Counted from the first letter of the stretch, positions 27,179 through 36,636 are shown. The stretch is DNA of 64,000 nucleotides from Anaeromonas sp052088025 (GCF_052088025.1 NZ_JBQCYD010000005.1:17650-81649); one strand, 5' to 3'. A program made the numbers and translations. Notes: generated by a model not told the origin, from the letters alone.

Positions 27179-27206
27179 GAATTCCCAAAGGGGAATTCTT
27201 ATCTTT
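27170..27206. terminator. Bidirectional terminator between murC and the LCP gene
   Basis: Stem AAGATAAGAATTCCC / GGGAATTCTTATCTTT with A/T runs on both sides, serving two convergent genes. Confidence 0.9.
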
Positions 27207-28193
27207 TTATTCTTCTATTCTTTCTAAATTTTCTACACCATATATTTCTTTCATCAATTCTTTAGTTTGCTCCTTATCATGTTCAAAAAAGGATAATGTC
27301 CAATCTTTAAATGTCAAAGGCTTTGTTTCTCCTGGAAGAGTATGAGTATTTACATCATCCATATCCATCCCTATAGCCTTTGTAGCATTAGCTGTTATAT
27401 CTATTAAACTCATATCAGTTTTAACTTCTTTTGCAGCAGTCATAGCTACTTTTGGAAGGTTGAAACCTAGGGCCTTTTTAAGAGCTGCTTTAATAAACTT
27501 TTGTTGAGCTTCTACTCTGCCTATATCTCCATTGTTATATCCTTTTCTAAATCTTAAAAATCCCACAGATTCGCTGCCATTAAGAACTTGTCTTCCTTCT
27601 TCTAAGTATCTCACTTCTTTTTTGCCATCTGGATAAAAATAATCATATTTCATCCTTAAGGGAACATCCATTTCTACCCCACCTAAGGATTCAACTATAT
27701 TTTCTACTCCATCATAAGAAATCGTAGCATAATTATCTATAGGTACTCCTAATATTTCTTCTACAGCTTCCATTGTTTTTTCTGCTGCCCTTTCATGTCC
27801 TTTTTTTAAATTTCTTATATATACTGCATTGAGTTTTCTATGATCTGCACTGTCATATCCTTGCTCATGATACTGGGTATCTCTTGGTACAGATATCATA
27901 TCAATTCTTTTGGTTTTAGGATCAAAACTTGCAAATACAAGTGTATCACTTCTACCTTCCGCTTCTATTCCAATCAGTAATACATTTAACCTATCACTAT
28001 TTGCTATTGCTTTTTCAAAAGCTGGCAAATTTTCTATTTCTTCCTGAGTATAATCACGCATAGGATGATCACCTCTTTTGTCATTTGCATTTGCTGTGTC
28101 ATCGAAAAAATTAAAATAAGTATATACTCCTGCACCCATAACTATAGTAAAACATAATAGTGCAATTGAAAACACCTTCAAAAAATATTTCAT
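27207..28193 (-). CDS. LytR-CpsA-Psr (LCP) family protein
   Basis: 328 residues. One N-terminal membrane helix (about 6-28) is followed by an extracellular LCP domain: VLLIGIEAEGRSDTLVFASFDPKTKRIDMISVPRDTQ, then RKLNAVY, GVEMDVP and GSESVGFLRFRKGYNNGDIGRVEAQQKFI. Conserved Arg/Asp residues bind the polyprenyl pyrophosphate. LCP enzymes attach secondary polymers (teichoic acids or capsule) to peptidoglycan. The natural substrate here is unknown. Confidence 0.93.
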   Translation of the reverse strand: MKYFLKVFSIALLCFTIVMGAGVYTYFNFFDDTANANDKRGDHPMRDYTQEEIENLPAFEKAIANSDRLNVLLIGIEAEGRSDTLVFASFDPKTKRIDMISVPRDTQYHEQGYDSADHRKLNAVYIRNLKKGHERAAEKTMEAVEEILGVPIDNYATISYDGVENIVESLGGVEMDVPLRMKYDYFYPDGKKEVRYLEEGRQVLNGSESVGFLRFRKGYNNGDIGRVEAQQKFIKAALKKALGFNLPKVAMTAAKEVKTDMSLIDITANATKAIGMDMDDVNTHTLPGETKPLTFKDWTLSFFEHDKEQTKELMKEIYGVENLERIEE

Positions 28194-28297
28194 ATTTTAT
28201 CTCATCCTTTATATTTATCCATCATAAGTTCACAAAATTATTATACCATATATATTAAGATATATTATTATTTTTTTATTACAGTTTAGCTTTATTT

Positions 28298-28675
28298 TTA
28301 AAATTCTTCTTCAATTATATGAATCATATTATCAAATACCATATCAACCCTTTCATCTTTTATACAATTTTTTTCTATTTGAGATTTTAAAATTATCATA
28401 AATTCTATTAAATAAGCCTTCATATTTATTTCTTTTTTCCTTGACTCACTCATACTTTTAAACCAAATCATTTTATTTTTAAATATAGTATATCTTTCTA
28501 ATTGAATTATAACTTTTAAGGCCTCTATAGTATCATTAGCAGCCATAAATATCAATTCATCAGGAGAAGAAGGATATTCATTAAAGTATTTTTTATTCTT
28601 AGCTTCTTCTTGAGTACATTATATTATCTTTTCTTTATTTATATCTATACATTTAACTAATTCTTCCTTATCCAC
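28298..28675 (-). pseudogene. Small unknown gene with an in-frame stop codon
   Basis: Reading from GTG 28675 (behind AAGGGGATGATTTC) gives MDKEELVKCIDINKEKII, then TAA at 28619-28621, then an open frame of 107 more codons in the same frame (CTQEEAKNKKYFNEYPSSP... to IIHIIEEEF-like end). Without the stop it would be a 125-residue soluble, helical protein. The part after the stop has no good start site of its own. I do not recognise the family. It is either a recent nonsense mutation or a sequencing error. Confidence 0.6.
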
Positions 28676-28740
28676 GAAATCATCCCCTTAATATCTTTTC
28701 TTATTATTAACTATATAATACTTTTAGAAAATTTAAAACA

Positions 28741-28784
28741 TAAAAAAAGACATTACCCAAATTAATTTGAGTAATGTCTTTTAA
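28741..28784 (-). terminator. Intrinsic terminator after thl
   Basis: Hairpin AAAGACATTAC / GTAATGTCTTT with A/T runs, nine bases after the thl stop. Confidence 0.88.
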
Positions 28785-28792
28785 ATAGATTA

Positions 28793-29971
28793 CTATCTTT
28801 CTACTATAAGTGCTGTTCCTTGTCCTCCACCTATACATAATGTTGCAAGTCCTCTTTTAGAATCTCTTTTTTGCATTTCATATAATAATGTTATAAGAAT
28901 TCTAGCACCACTTGCTCCTACTGGATGACCTATTGATATAGAGCCTCCATTTACATTTACTTTTTCTATATCTATTTCTAAATCTTTAACTACTGCAAGA
29001 GATTGAGCTGCAAAAGCTTCATTTGCTTCTATTAAATCTATGTCTTCTATAGTTAAGTTAGCTCTTTCAAGTGCTTTTTTAGTAGATGGCACTGGTCCAT
29101 ATCCCATTATCTTTGGATCAACACCTGCTGAAGCATATGATTTTATAGTTGCAAGAGGTGTAAGTCCTAATTCATCACATTTCTCCTTGCTCATTACTAC
29201 AAGTACTGCTGCTCCATCATTTATTCCTGATGCATTTGCAGCTGTTACTGTACCATCTTTTTTAAATGCTGGACGAAGTTTTGAAACCTTTTCTTTTGTA
29301 ATCCCTGGTTTAATAAATTCATCATCAGAAACTACTATAGCATCTCCTCTTCTTTGAGGTATTTCCACTGGTACTATTTCATCTTTGAATCTACCTTCTT
29401 TTTGAGCCTTTTCTGCTCTATTTTGGCTTGTAACTGCAAAATCATCTTGCATATCACGAGTTAAATTCCACTCATCAGCTATATTTTCTGCTGTTATTCC
29501 CATATGAATATCATGGAAAGCATCAACTAAAGCATCATTAAGCATGCTATCAACTAAAGTGCCATCTCCCATTCTTTGGCCCCATCTTGCCTTAGGAAGT
29601 AAATAAGGAGCATTACTCATGCTTTCTGTTCCTCCTGCAATTATAATATCTGCATCACCTAACATGATAAATTGTGCTGCCATGCTTACTGTTCTAAGTC
29701 CTGAACCACAAACCTTATTTACTGTAAGTGCTGATGTAGTATTTGGTATTCCTGCATTTATAGCAACTTGTCTAGCTGGATTTTGTCCAAGACCTGCTGA
29801 TAACACATTACCTAATATTACTTCATCTACCATTTCTGGTTTAATTCCTGCTCTTTTCATTGCTTCTTTAGTTGCTACAACTCCTAGATCTATTGCTGAT
29901 AATTTTGATAAAGATCCCCCAAAAGATCCTACTGGTGTTCTAGCTGCTCCTACTATTACTACTTCTCTCAT
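28793..29971 (-). CDS. thl: Acetyl-CoA acetyltransferase (thiolase)
   Basis: Condenses two acetyl-CoA to acetoacetyl-CoA, the first step towards butyryl-CoA (or the reverse in degradation). 392 residues. The catalytic residues are Cys88 (NKVCGSG), His349 (GHPVGASG) and Cys379 (LCIGGGQG). Last gene of the crt-hbd-thl operon. It lies 111 bases after hbd, in a gap with a short tandem repeat and a hairpin, so its level may differ from that of its partners. Confidence 0.96.
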   Translation of the reverse strand: MREVVIVGAARTPVGSFGGSLSKLSAIDLGVVATKEAMKRAGIKPEMVDEVILGNVLSAGLGQNPARQVAINAGIPNTTSALTVNKVCGSGLRTVSMAAQFIMLGDADIIIAGGTESMSNAPYLLPKARWGQRMGDGTLVDSMLNDALVDAFHDIHMGITAENIADEWNLTRDMQDDFAVTSQNRAEKAQKEGRFKDEIVPVEIPQRRGDAIVVSDDEFIKPGITKEKVSKLRPAFKKDGTVTAANASGINDGAAVLVVMSKEKCDELGLTPLATIKSYASAGVDPKIMGYGPVPSTKKALERANLTIEDIDLIEANEAFAAQSLAVVKDLEIDIEKVNVNGGSISIGHPVGASGARILITLLYEMQKRDSKRGLATLCIGGGQGTALIVER

Positions 29972-29983
29972 TTATATTTCCTC

Positions 29984-30015
29984 CTAGTTTAGTTTAATTT
30001 AATTTAATTTAAGTT
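29984..30015. repeat. Short AT-rich tandem repeat before thl
   Basis: Several imperfect 5-base units (GTTTA/ATTTA) stand next to each other just upstream of the thl Shine-Dalgarno. Confidence 0.6.
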
Positions 30016-30046
30016 AATTAATTAACAACTTCTTTAAACAAGTAGA

Positions 30047-30068
30047 ACCTCGCTTTTATAAGCAAGGT
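30047..30068 (-). other. Intercistronic hairpin between hbd and thl
   Basis: Nine-bp stem ACCTTGCTT-ATAA-AAGCGAGGT with one G-U pair and no T-run; likely an mRNA stability or processing element. Confidence 0.5.
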
Positions 30069-30082
30069 CCAAACATTATTTC

Positions 30083-30928
30083 TTATTTATTATAATCATA
30101 AAATCCTTTTTTAGTCTTTCTACCTAACATATTACCTCTAACCATTTTTCTTAGTAATGGATGTGGTCTATATTTAGAATCACTAAATTCTTCATATAAG
30201 ACTTCCATGATTGCAAGACATACATCAAGACCTATTAAATCTCCTAATGCCAATGGTCCTATTGGATGGTTAGCTCCTAATTTCATCGATTCATCTATAT
30301 CTTCTTTAGATGCAATTCCTTCTGCAAGTATACCAACAGCTTCATTTATCATAGGAACTAATATTCTATTTACAACAAATCCAGGAGCTTCTTCAACTTC
30401 TACTGGAGTTTTTCCAAGCTCTTTAGACATTTCAACAATTTTTTCCTTTGTTTGATCACTGGTTGCTATACCTTTTATAACTTCTACCAATTTCATTACT
30501 GGTACTGGATTGAAAAAATGCATTCCAATTACCTTTTCAGGTCTATTTGTAGCTGAAGCTATTTCTGTTATTGAAAGTGAAGAAGTGTTTGAAGCAAGTA
30601 TTGTTTTTTCATCACAAACTTCATCCAATTCTTTAAATATTTTTTTCTTTATATCCATATTTTCAACTGCTGCTTCTACTACTATATCTGAATCTTTAAC
30701 ATCATCATTAGAAAGCGTACCACTAACTCTTTTCATTATTTCATTTTTTTTATCTTCAGATATTTTTTCTTTTTTTACTAATCTATCTAAGTTTTTAGAT
30801 ACAGTATTTATACCCTTATCTACAAATTCTTGCTTTATATCTTTTATAACTACATCATAACCATTTTGTGCAAAGGCTTGTGCAATTCCTGATCCCATTG
30901 TTCCTCCACCAATAATCGTTGCTTTCAT
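30083..30928 (-). CDS. hbd: 3-hydroxybutyryl-CoA dehydrogenase
   Basis: Reduces acetoacetyl-CoA to 3-hydroxybutyryl-CoA with NAD(P)H. 281 residues. The dinucleotide motif GGGTMGSGIAQAFA is at residues 7-20. The catalytic region has SNTSSLSITEIA, HFFNPVPVMKLVEV and the helical domain EAPGFVVNRILVPMINEAV. It follows crt by 18 bases and is co-transcribed. Confidence 0.96.
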   Translation of the reverse strand: MKATIIGGGTMGSGIAQAFAQNGYDVVIKDIKQEFVDKGINTVSKNLDRLVKKEKISEDKKNEIMKRVSGTLSNDDVKDSDIVVEAAVENMDIKKKIFKELDEVCDEKTILASNTSSLSITEIASATNRPEKVIGMHFFNPVPVMKLVEVIKGIATSDQTKEKIVEMSKELGKTPVEVEEAPGFVVNRILVPMINEAVGILAEGIASKEDIDESMKLGANHPIGPLALGDLIGLDVCLAIMEVLYEEFSDSKYRPHPLLRKMVRGNMLGRKTKKGFYDYNK

Positions 30929-30946
30929 ACATCTACCTCCTACAAT

Positions 30947-31726
30947 TTATTTGTTTTTAAAATTTGGTTTTCTTTTTTCTATAAATGCACTCATACCTTC
31001 TTTTTGATCTTCTGTTGAAAAACATATTGCAAATAAATCTTTTTCTATCTCTATTCCTGTTTCAATATCTGTTTCTATTCCTCTATTGATAGCTGTTTTT
31101 GAATATTTTACAGCAATTGTTGCATTGGAAGCTATTTTTTCTGCCATCTTCATTGCTTCATCCATCAAATCTTCTTTAGAAACTAATATGTTTACAAGTC
31201 CTATCTTTTCTGCTTCTTTTGCATCAATCATATTACCTGTAAATATCATTTCTTTAGCTTTAGCTGCTCCAACTATTCTTGAAAGTCTTTGAGTACCACT
31301 AAATCCCGGAGTTATTCCAAGACCTACTTCCGGTTGACCAAATTTAGCTTTTTCTGATCCAATTCTTATATCACAAGCCATAGCAAGCTCACATCCGCCC
31401 CCTAATGCAAAACCATTTACAGCAGCTATAACTGGTTTTTCTATTAATTCTATCTTTCTAAAAACTTTAGCACCAAGGTTTCCAAACTCCCTTGCTTTGG
31501 CTGCAGTCTTTTCTTTCATTTCTACAATATCAGCTCCAGCCACAAATGATTTACCTTCACCTGATAATATTATAACGTTTACATCATTATCATTTTTCAA
31601 ATCCTCAATTGCTTTATCTATCTCTATTAAAGTTTCTGTGTTTAAGGCATTTAACGCTTTGGGTCTATTAATTTTAATTATAGCTATACTTTCCTTTTTT
31701 TCTAAAATCAAATTATTAAAATCCAC
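30947..31726 (-). CDS. crt: Enoyl-CoA hydratase (crotonase)
   Basis: Dehydrates 3-hydroxybutyryl-CoA to crotonyl-CoA. 259 residues. It has the CoA-binding/oxyanion motifs AGADIVEMKEKT and NGFALGGGCELAMACD, and catalytic Glu in the FGQPEVGLGITPG region. I set the start at GTG 31726, six bases after GGAGG; the ATG five codons upstream overlaps the binding site. First gene of crt-hbd-thl. The bcd-etfBA genes often found with it are not in the window. A sigma-54 promoter lies just upstream. Confidence 0.94.
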   Translation of the reverse strand: MDFNNLILEKKESIAIIKINRPKALNALNTETLIEIDKAIEDLKNDNDVNVIILSGEGKSFVAGADIVEMKEKTAAKAREFGNLGAKVFRKIELIEKPVIAAVNGFALGGGCELAMACDIRIGSEKAKFGQPEVGLGITPGFSGTQRLSRIVGAAKAKEMIFTGNMIDAKEAEKIGLVNILVSKEDLMDEAMKMAEKIASNATIAVKYSKTAINRGIETDIETGIEIEKDLFAICFSTEDQKEGMSAFIEKRKPNFKNK

Positions 31727-31760
31727 ATTACCCCTCCTCATATTCTCTTAACTTAAATTG

Positions 31761-31778
31761 ATGCAAATATTATGCCAA
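31761..31778 (-). promoter_or_regulatory. Sigma-54 promoter of crt-hbd-thl
   Basis: Minus strand TTGGCATAATATTTGCAT has the invariant GG and GC exactly ten bases apart and matches TTGGCA-N6-TTGCAT. The start site would fall about 25 bases before the crt GTG. Direct repeats CTTGTATAAA at 31824-31833 and 31858-31867 are possible upstream activator sites. Confidence 0.75.
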
Positions 31779-31863
31779 GTAAGAACTTACATGTAATATA
31801 GCATCTCACCCATATTTAGATTTCTTGTATAAATCATATGTCCTACAATTCATACACTTGTAT

Positions 31864-31901
31864 AAAATAATATACACTATAAATTTATAGTGTATATTAT
31901 T
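31864..31901 (-). terminator. Terminator after opuCA (34-bp perfect palindrome)
   Basis: Positions 31867-31900 form a perfect 17+17 palindrome (arm ATAATATACACTATAAA) directly behind the opuCA stop codon, with a T-rich tail. Confidence 0.75.
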
Positions 31902-32990
31902 TTAATTTGCCTCTTTTATCATACTATCATATGCTTTGTTTATTTGGAAAACTCCTATATAATTATTTTCACTATCTATTACAGGTAAAATACTACTTCC
32001 AAATCTAAATTGAATTTCCAAAGCTTCCATTATTGTTTTATTCTTATCTATAGTATTTGTACTAATTATATTATTTCTATTAAAAACAAAGTTGTTTTCT
32101 ATAGAGTAAGCCCCTATATATTTTCCATCTTCTATCACTGGTAGTATTTTTATATCCCTTTCTACTATTAATTTAGTATTATCTTTAACCTCTTTTAAAT
32201 CTATTATAGGATATCTCTTATCTATAGCACTTCCAACATTCGCTACATCAGCATAAGATGTAAAACTTTTTATCCCAAAAAATTCATTTAAATAATTATC
32301 TTCTTGATTGAAAAATATATCTTCTCTACTACCTGATATTATGAGTTTTCCTTTTTTTAGTAAGATTATCTTACTTCCAAGTTTCATGGCTTCATGAATA
32401 TCATGCGTGACAAATACAATGGTCTTATTTAATTTGTTTTGGATATTTAAAAGTTCATCTTGTAATTTTTTTCTAGTTATTTCATCTATTGCTCCAAATG
32501 GTTCATCCATCAATATTATAGGTGGATCTGCAGCTAATGCTCGTGCAACACCTACTCTTTGTTGTTGACCTCCACTTAATTCTGCAGGATATTTAGCTAA
32601 ATCAGATCTATTAAGTCCTACAAGCTCTATAAGTTCAGATGCACGTTTTTTTCTTTTTTCCTTTTCTATTCCCATTATTTTTAATACATATGATATGTTT
32701 TCAGATATACTAAGGTGTGGAAATAAACCCACCTGTTGTATTACATACCCTATTTTGCGTCTTAAATCTATCTTATTCCATTTATTGATTTCTTTATCAT
32801 TTATAAATACCTTACCACTAGTAGGACTTATCAATCCATTTATCAGTTTTAGGGCTGTAGTTTTCCCACAACCAGAAGGACCAATTAATGTTACAAAATC
32901 TCCTTCATTTATTTCTAAACTCAAATTATCTAATGCTCTTTTCCCATCACCATAGTCTTTTATAACATTCTCAAATTTTACTATAGCCAC
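31902..32990 (-). CDS. opuCA: Glycine betaine/carnitine/choline ABC transporter ATP-binding protein
   Basis: 362 residues. ABC domain: Walker A GPSGCGKTT, signature LSGGQQQR, Walker B ILMDEPFGAID. Two CBS domains in the last ~115 residues probably sense ionic strength or nucleotides, as in OpuA/OpuC. Starts at GTG, overlapping the opuCC stop (TAGTG). Imports osmoprotectants. Gene order permease-binding protein-ATPase. Confidence 0.93.
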   Translation of the reverse strand: MAIVKFENVIKDYGDGKRALDNLSLEINEGDFVTLIGPSGCGKTTALKLINGLISPTSGKVFINDKEINKWNKIDLRRKIGYVIQQVGLFPHLSISENISYVLKIMGIEKEKRKKRASELIELVGLNRSDLAKYPAELSGGQQQRVGVARALAADPPIILMDEPFGAIDEITRKKLQDELLNIQNKLNKTIVFVTHDIHEAMKLGSKIILLKKGKLIISGSREDIFFNQEDNYLNEFFGIKSFTSYADVANVGSAIDKRYPIIDLKEVKDNTKLIVERDIKILPVIEDGKYIGAYSIENNFVFNRNNIISTNTIDKNKTIMEALEIQFRFGSSILPVIDSENNYIGVFQINKAYDSMIKEAN

Positions 32991-33922
32991 TATAATAATC
33001 CTTTATCTTTTAAGAATTCACGTGCTACATCTTCTGGTTCTTCATTGTTGCTTTCTACTTTATTGTTTAATTTTCTAATTTCTTCTTCAGATATATTATC
33101 TGTCAACATATTTAAGACATCCTTAAGTTCTGGATAAGCTTTGAGCGTTTCATTTCTAACTATTGTTGCAGCATGATATGATGGGAAAAAGTTCAAATCA
33201 TCTTTTAATACCTTTAATCCATATTCATCTAATAGTCCATCTGTAGAAAAGGCATTTATTACATCAACTTCACCTGATTCAATTGCTTGGTATTTAAGTC
33301 CTATATCCATTTCTTTTGTATCTTTAAAGTTGAAATTATATTTTTCTTTCAATGCATTGAAGCCATCATCTCGTTCATAAAAATCATATTCTGCTCCAAA
33401 TACTAATTCATCACTATTTTTTGCTAAATCAGAAAATGTTTCTATACCTAATTCTTCTGCTTTTTCTCCATTTATTGCTAGTGTAAAAGTATTGTTAAAT
33501 CCATAAGGTTCTGTCCATAAAAGATTATATTCTTCATCATATGCTTTTTTAGTTTCTTCATACATTTCATCAGCATCTTCTATCAAATCATTTTTAAGTA
33601 CAAACATCCATCCTGTCCCTGTATATTCTGGATAAATATCAATTTCACCTGAAGTTATTGCAGGATGTAAATTACTAGTTCCACCTGCTATTCCAGATTT
33701 CATCTCTACATCGATATCAGTTTTTTCTTCTATTAAAATCTTTAACATATCACCTATAATATATTGCTCCGTCATAGGTTTCGTACCTATTGTAACATTT
33801 TTGTCTTCAGATGCATCATCATTTTCTGAATTATCATCTGAAACATTTTCATCTCCACAGGCTATTGCTAGTCCTAAAATTAAAACTAATGTTAATAATA
33901 ATATTGATATTTTTTTAAGCAT
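32990..33922 (-). CDS. opuCC: Osmoprotectant ABC transporter substrate-binding lipoprotein
   Basis: 310 residues. Lipoprotein signal ending LAIAC (Cys22), then an OpuAC-type ligand-binding domain: IGTKPMTEQYIIGDML, SGIAGGTSNLHPAITSGEIDIYPEYTGTGW, and aromatic residues that commonly form a cage for quaternary amines. Start overlaps the permease end by eight bases. Exact ligand (betaine, carnitine, choline or proline betaine) not decidable. Confidence 0.92.
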   Translation of the reverse strand: MLKKISILLLTLVLILGLAIACGDENVSDDNSENDDASEDKNVTIGTKPMTEQYIIGDMLKILIEEKTDIDVEMKSGIAGGTSNLHPAITSGEIDIYPEYTGTGWMFVLKNDLIEDADEMYEETKKAYDEEYNLLWTEPYGFNNTFTLAINGEKAEELGIETFSDLAKNSDELVFGAEYDFYERDDGFNALKEKYNFNFKDTKEMDIGLKYQAIESGEVDVINAFSTDGLLDEYGLKVLKDDLNFFPSYHAATIVRNETLKAYPELKDVLNMLTDNISEEEIRKLNNKVESNNEEPEDVAREFLKDKGLL

Positions 33923-34625
33923 TTAACTTTCCTCCCTTAATATTTTTTCCTTGTACTTTTTTAATTACTATTTTTTCTATAAATTCTAATATTCTATCTG
34001 CAATAATTGCAAGCATTGCAACTAGAATACTCCCTGCAAATAATAATTCCGTATTATAAGTGCTTATACCTCTCCATATAGCTGTTCCTATTCCCCCTGC
34101 TCCTATGAAAGCTGCTATTGCTGTCATTGCTATTGTCATTACTATCATAGTTCTAATTCCTGCTATTATAACGGGTAGTGATAGAGGTAGTTGTATATTA
34201 AATAATAATTGTAATCTTGTGCTTCCCATTCCCCTTGCAGCTTCTATTATATTTTCATCCACTTCAGTAATACCAACATAAGTATTTCTTACAACAGGAA
34301 GTAAACCATAAATTATCAGTGCAAGAATTGCATTTGTAGTACCAAGCCCAATAATAGAAACCATTATTCCAAAAAAGGCTATTACAGGTATTGTATATAG
34401 GAAGTTGGTGAAACTTATTACAAATGGAGCTAACTTTCTATATCTAGAAATTAGTATTCCAAGTGGTATTCCTATTAGAGATATTAAAATTATAGCTATA
34501 AAAGATATTTTTATATGTTCTATAGTTATTTCTAAAAAGTAATCAAATCTCTCTACATACATTATTATGACCTTTAACACCATTCCTATTATCGGAATAT
34601 CTATCAATGAATTCAAGAAATCCAT
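33915..34625 (-). CDS. opuCB: Osmoprotectant ABC transporter permease
   Basis: 236 residues with about six helices. Coupling motif EAARGMGSTRLQLLFNIQLPLSLPVIIAGIRT. I set the start at ATG 34625 behind GGGGGTG; earlier in-frame codons have no binding site. Some OpuC systems have two permeases; here only one is present, so it probably acts as a homodimer. First gene of the operon. Confidence 0.92.
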   Translation of the reverse strand: MDFLNSLIDIPIIGMVLKVIIMYVERFDYFLEITIEHIKISFIAIILISLIGIPLGILISRYRKLAPFVISFTNFLYTIPVIAFFGIMVSIIGLGTTNAILALIIYGLLPVVRNTYVGITEVDENIIEAARGMGSTRLQLLFNIQLPLSLPVIIAGIRTMIVMTIAMTAIAAFIGAGGIGTAIWRGISTYNTELLFAGSILVAMLAIIADRILEFIEKIVIKKVQGKNIKGGKLNA

Positions 34626-34781
34626 TTTACACCCCCTAAGTGTATTATGATATTTAATAAACATAATATACCCTTACTTACAATTTATAAGCAAAATATA
34701 ATATATAGCTTTTGTTTATATGCTAAAGCTAAGGGTAGAAATATAATTGAGTCACTAAAATATTAAGGGGAGGTTTTATGA

Positions 34782-35291
34782 ATGGATAATACTTTAGGAA
34801 TTTTAAAGTATGCAATGGAAATGGAAAGACAAGGACAACGCTTTTATGAAAAATATAAAGATGATGTTGAAAATGAAAATGCAAAGAAAGTTTTTGCAAG
34901 CCTTGCAAAAGTAGAAGATGATCATTATCAAATATTGAAAAAACATTATGATGGTCTTTCAGAAAATAAAAATTGGTCTTCTGAAGATATAGATCTTTCT
35001 GGCGGAGAAGATATATTTGAAAATACTTTTAAAGAAGAAGAAGATAAAATGACAGAGAAAAATTTAAACTCTAGTTTTTCTGATATGACTATTATGAGAA
35101 TGGCTTATTTGATAGAAAATGATTTTGCTAATTATTATAGGCAAGCTATAGAAAAAACTGATAATGAGCAAGCTAAAAATTTACTTAAAACTCTAGCTGA
35201 ATGGGAAGATAAACATAGAGAATATTTCTATAAGGAATTTAAAAGTTATATGCAAGATAGTTGGTTTGATCAAAGTTTTGCTCCATTTTAA
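34782..35291 (+). CDS. Rubrerythrin-like ferritin-fold diiron protein
   Basis: 169 residues. Four-helix bundle with diiron ligands: Glu in MEMERQGQRFYE, EDDH near residue 43, a second Glu in LIENDFANYY, and EWEDKHREYF near the C-terminus. No rubredoxin domain, so it is not classic rubrerythrin. Likely role in peroxide or iron handling in an anaerobe. A four-codon ORF (ATG AAT GGA TAA) overlaps the start; the true ATG at 34782 is eight bases after GGAGG. Confidence 0.82.
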   Translation: MDNTLGILKYAMEMERQGQRFYEKYKDDVENENAKKVFASLAKVEDDHYQILKKHYDGLSENKNWSSEDIDLSGGEDIFENTFKEEEDKMTEKNLNSSFSDMTIMRMAYLIENDFANYYRQAIEKTDNEQAKNLLKTLAEWEDKHREYFYKEFKSYMQDSWFDQSFAPF

Positions 35292-35294
35292 TGA

Positions 35295-35328
35295 AATAAA
35301 AAAATACCCATATGGGTATTTTTTATTT
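35295..35328. terminator. Bidirectional terminator between the rubrerythrin-like gene and pgi
   Basis: Hairpin AAAATACCC-ATAT-GGGTATTTT with A/T runs. Confidence 0.88.
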
Positions 35329-36636
35329 CATTCTTTTTTCTAATTCTACTTTTAAATCTTCATATCCTGCTTTACCTAAAAGAGCAAACATATTCTTCTT
35401 ATATTCCTCTACTCCTGGTTGATTAAATGGATTAACTCCTAATAAATATCCACTTATAGCACAGGCTTTTTCAAAAAAGTATATTAATTTACCAATATAA
35501 TATTCATCAGTTTTTGGAATATTAATTATTATATTTGGAACTCCTCCATCTACATGAGCTATTAGTGTTCCTTCAAAGGCCTTCTTATTTACAAAATTCA
35601 TAGTTTTACCTGCAAGATAATTAAGACCATCTAGATTTTTATCGTCTTCTTTTATTTCTATATCTATTTCAGGATTTTCTATATTAAATACAGTTTCAAA
35701 TATATTTCTTCTTCCCTCTTGGATGAATTGTCCCATAGAATGAAGATCTGTTGAAAAATCTACTGATGCTGGAAAAATACCCTTACAATCTTTCCCTTCA
35801 CTTTCACCATATAATTGCTTCCACCACTCAGATATGAAATGCATATGCGGTTCATAATTTGCTAAAATTTCAATTTCCTTACCCTTATTATAAAGAATAT
35901 TTCTTATAGCAGCATATTTATAAGCTTCATTTTCTTCTAAATTTTCTTTGCTATATTCTATCCTTGCCTCTCTTGCTCCATCTATTAATTTATCTATATC
36001 TATACCACTTACAGCTATTGGAAGTAGTCCTACTGGAGTTAAAACTGAATATCTACCACCTACATCATCTGGTATTATAAATGTAGTATAATTTTCTTCT
36101 TCAGATAATTTTCTAAGTGCTCCCTTAGTTGAATCTGTCGTAGCATAAATTCTTTTATTTGCTTCCTTTTTGCCATATTTATCTTCTAAAATTTTTCTAA
36201 ATATCCTAAAAGCAAGGGCCGGTTCTGTTGTAGTACCTGATTTTGATATTACATTTATACTAATGTCCTTACCACTTATCTTCTTTTTAATACTTTCTAT
36301 ATACCTGGCACTTATATTGTTTCCTACAAAATATATTTGAGTGTCACTTTCCTTATCTAGTGCTTCTATTACTGCTCGAGCACCTAAATATGATCCACCT
36401 ATTCCAATTACTAAAAGTACATCAGAATCTTTTTTTATCTGTTTAGCTGACTTTTTAATTTTTTTAAATTCTTCTTTATCTAAATCATTAGGTAAATCAA
36501 TCCACCCTAAATAATCACTACCAAGTCCCTTTCCACTTTCAAGTAATTGATGTGCCTTTTCTACCATAGGCTTTATTCCTTCTAATTCTTCATTTTTAAT
36601 CATAGCATTAGAATAATCTATTTTTATATTTTCCAA
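35323..36636 (-). CDS. pgi: Glucose-6-phosphate isomerase
   Basis: Interconverts glucose 6-phosphate and fructose 6-phosphate. 437 residues from TTG 36636, seven bases after AGGAGG; longer in-frame readings would run into the upstream gene. Motifs: VIGIGGSYLGARAVIEAL, NVISKSGTTTEPALAF, GGRYSVLTPVGLLP, the active-site Glu in QFIQEGRRN, and NPFNQPGVEEYK. Confidence 0.96.
   Translation of the reverse strand: MENIKIDYSNAMIKNEELEGIKPMVEKAHQLLESGKGLGSDYLGWIDLPNDLDKEEFKKIKKSAKQIKKDSDVLLVIGIGGSYLGARAVIEALDKESDTQIYFVGNNISARYIESIKKKISGKDISINVISKSGTTTEPALAFRIFRKILEDKYGKKEANKRIYATTDSTKGALRKLSEEENYTTFIIPDDVGGRYSVLTPVGLLPIAVSGIDIDKLIDGAREARIEYSKENLEENEAYKYAAIRNILYNKGKEIEILANYEPHMHFISEWWKQLYGESEGKDCKGIFPASVDFSTDLHSMGQFIQEGRRNIFETVFNIENPEIDIEIKEDDKNLDGLNYLAGKTMNFVNKKAFEGTLIAHVDGGVPNIIINIPKTDEYYIGKLIYFFEKACAISGYLLGVNPFNQPGVEEYKKNMFALLGKAGYEDLKVELEKRMK

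Noticed and set aside
34706..34731. Inverted repeat TAGCTTT / AAAGCTA before the rubrerythrin-like gene as a PerR site.
   Set aside because: It does not match the PerR box and short AT-rich repeats are common here; too weak to report.
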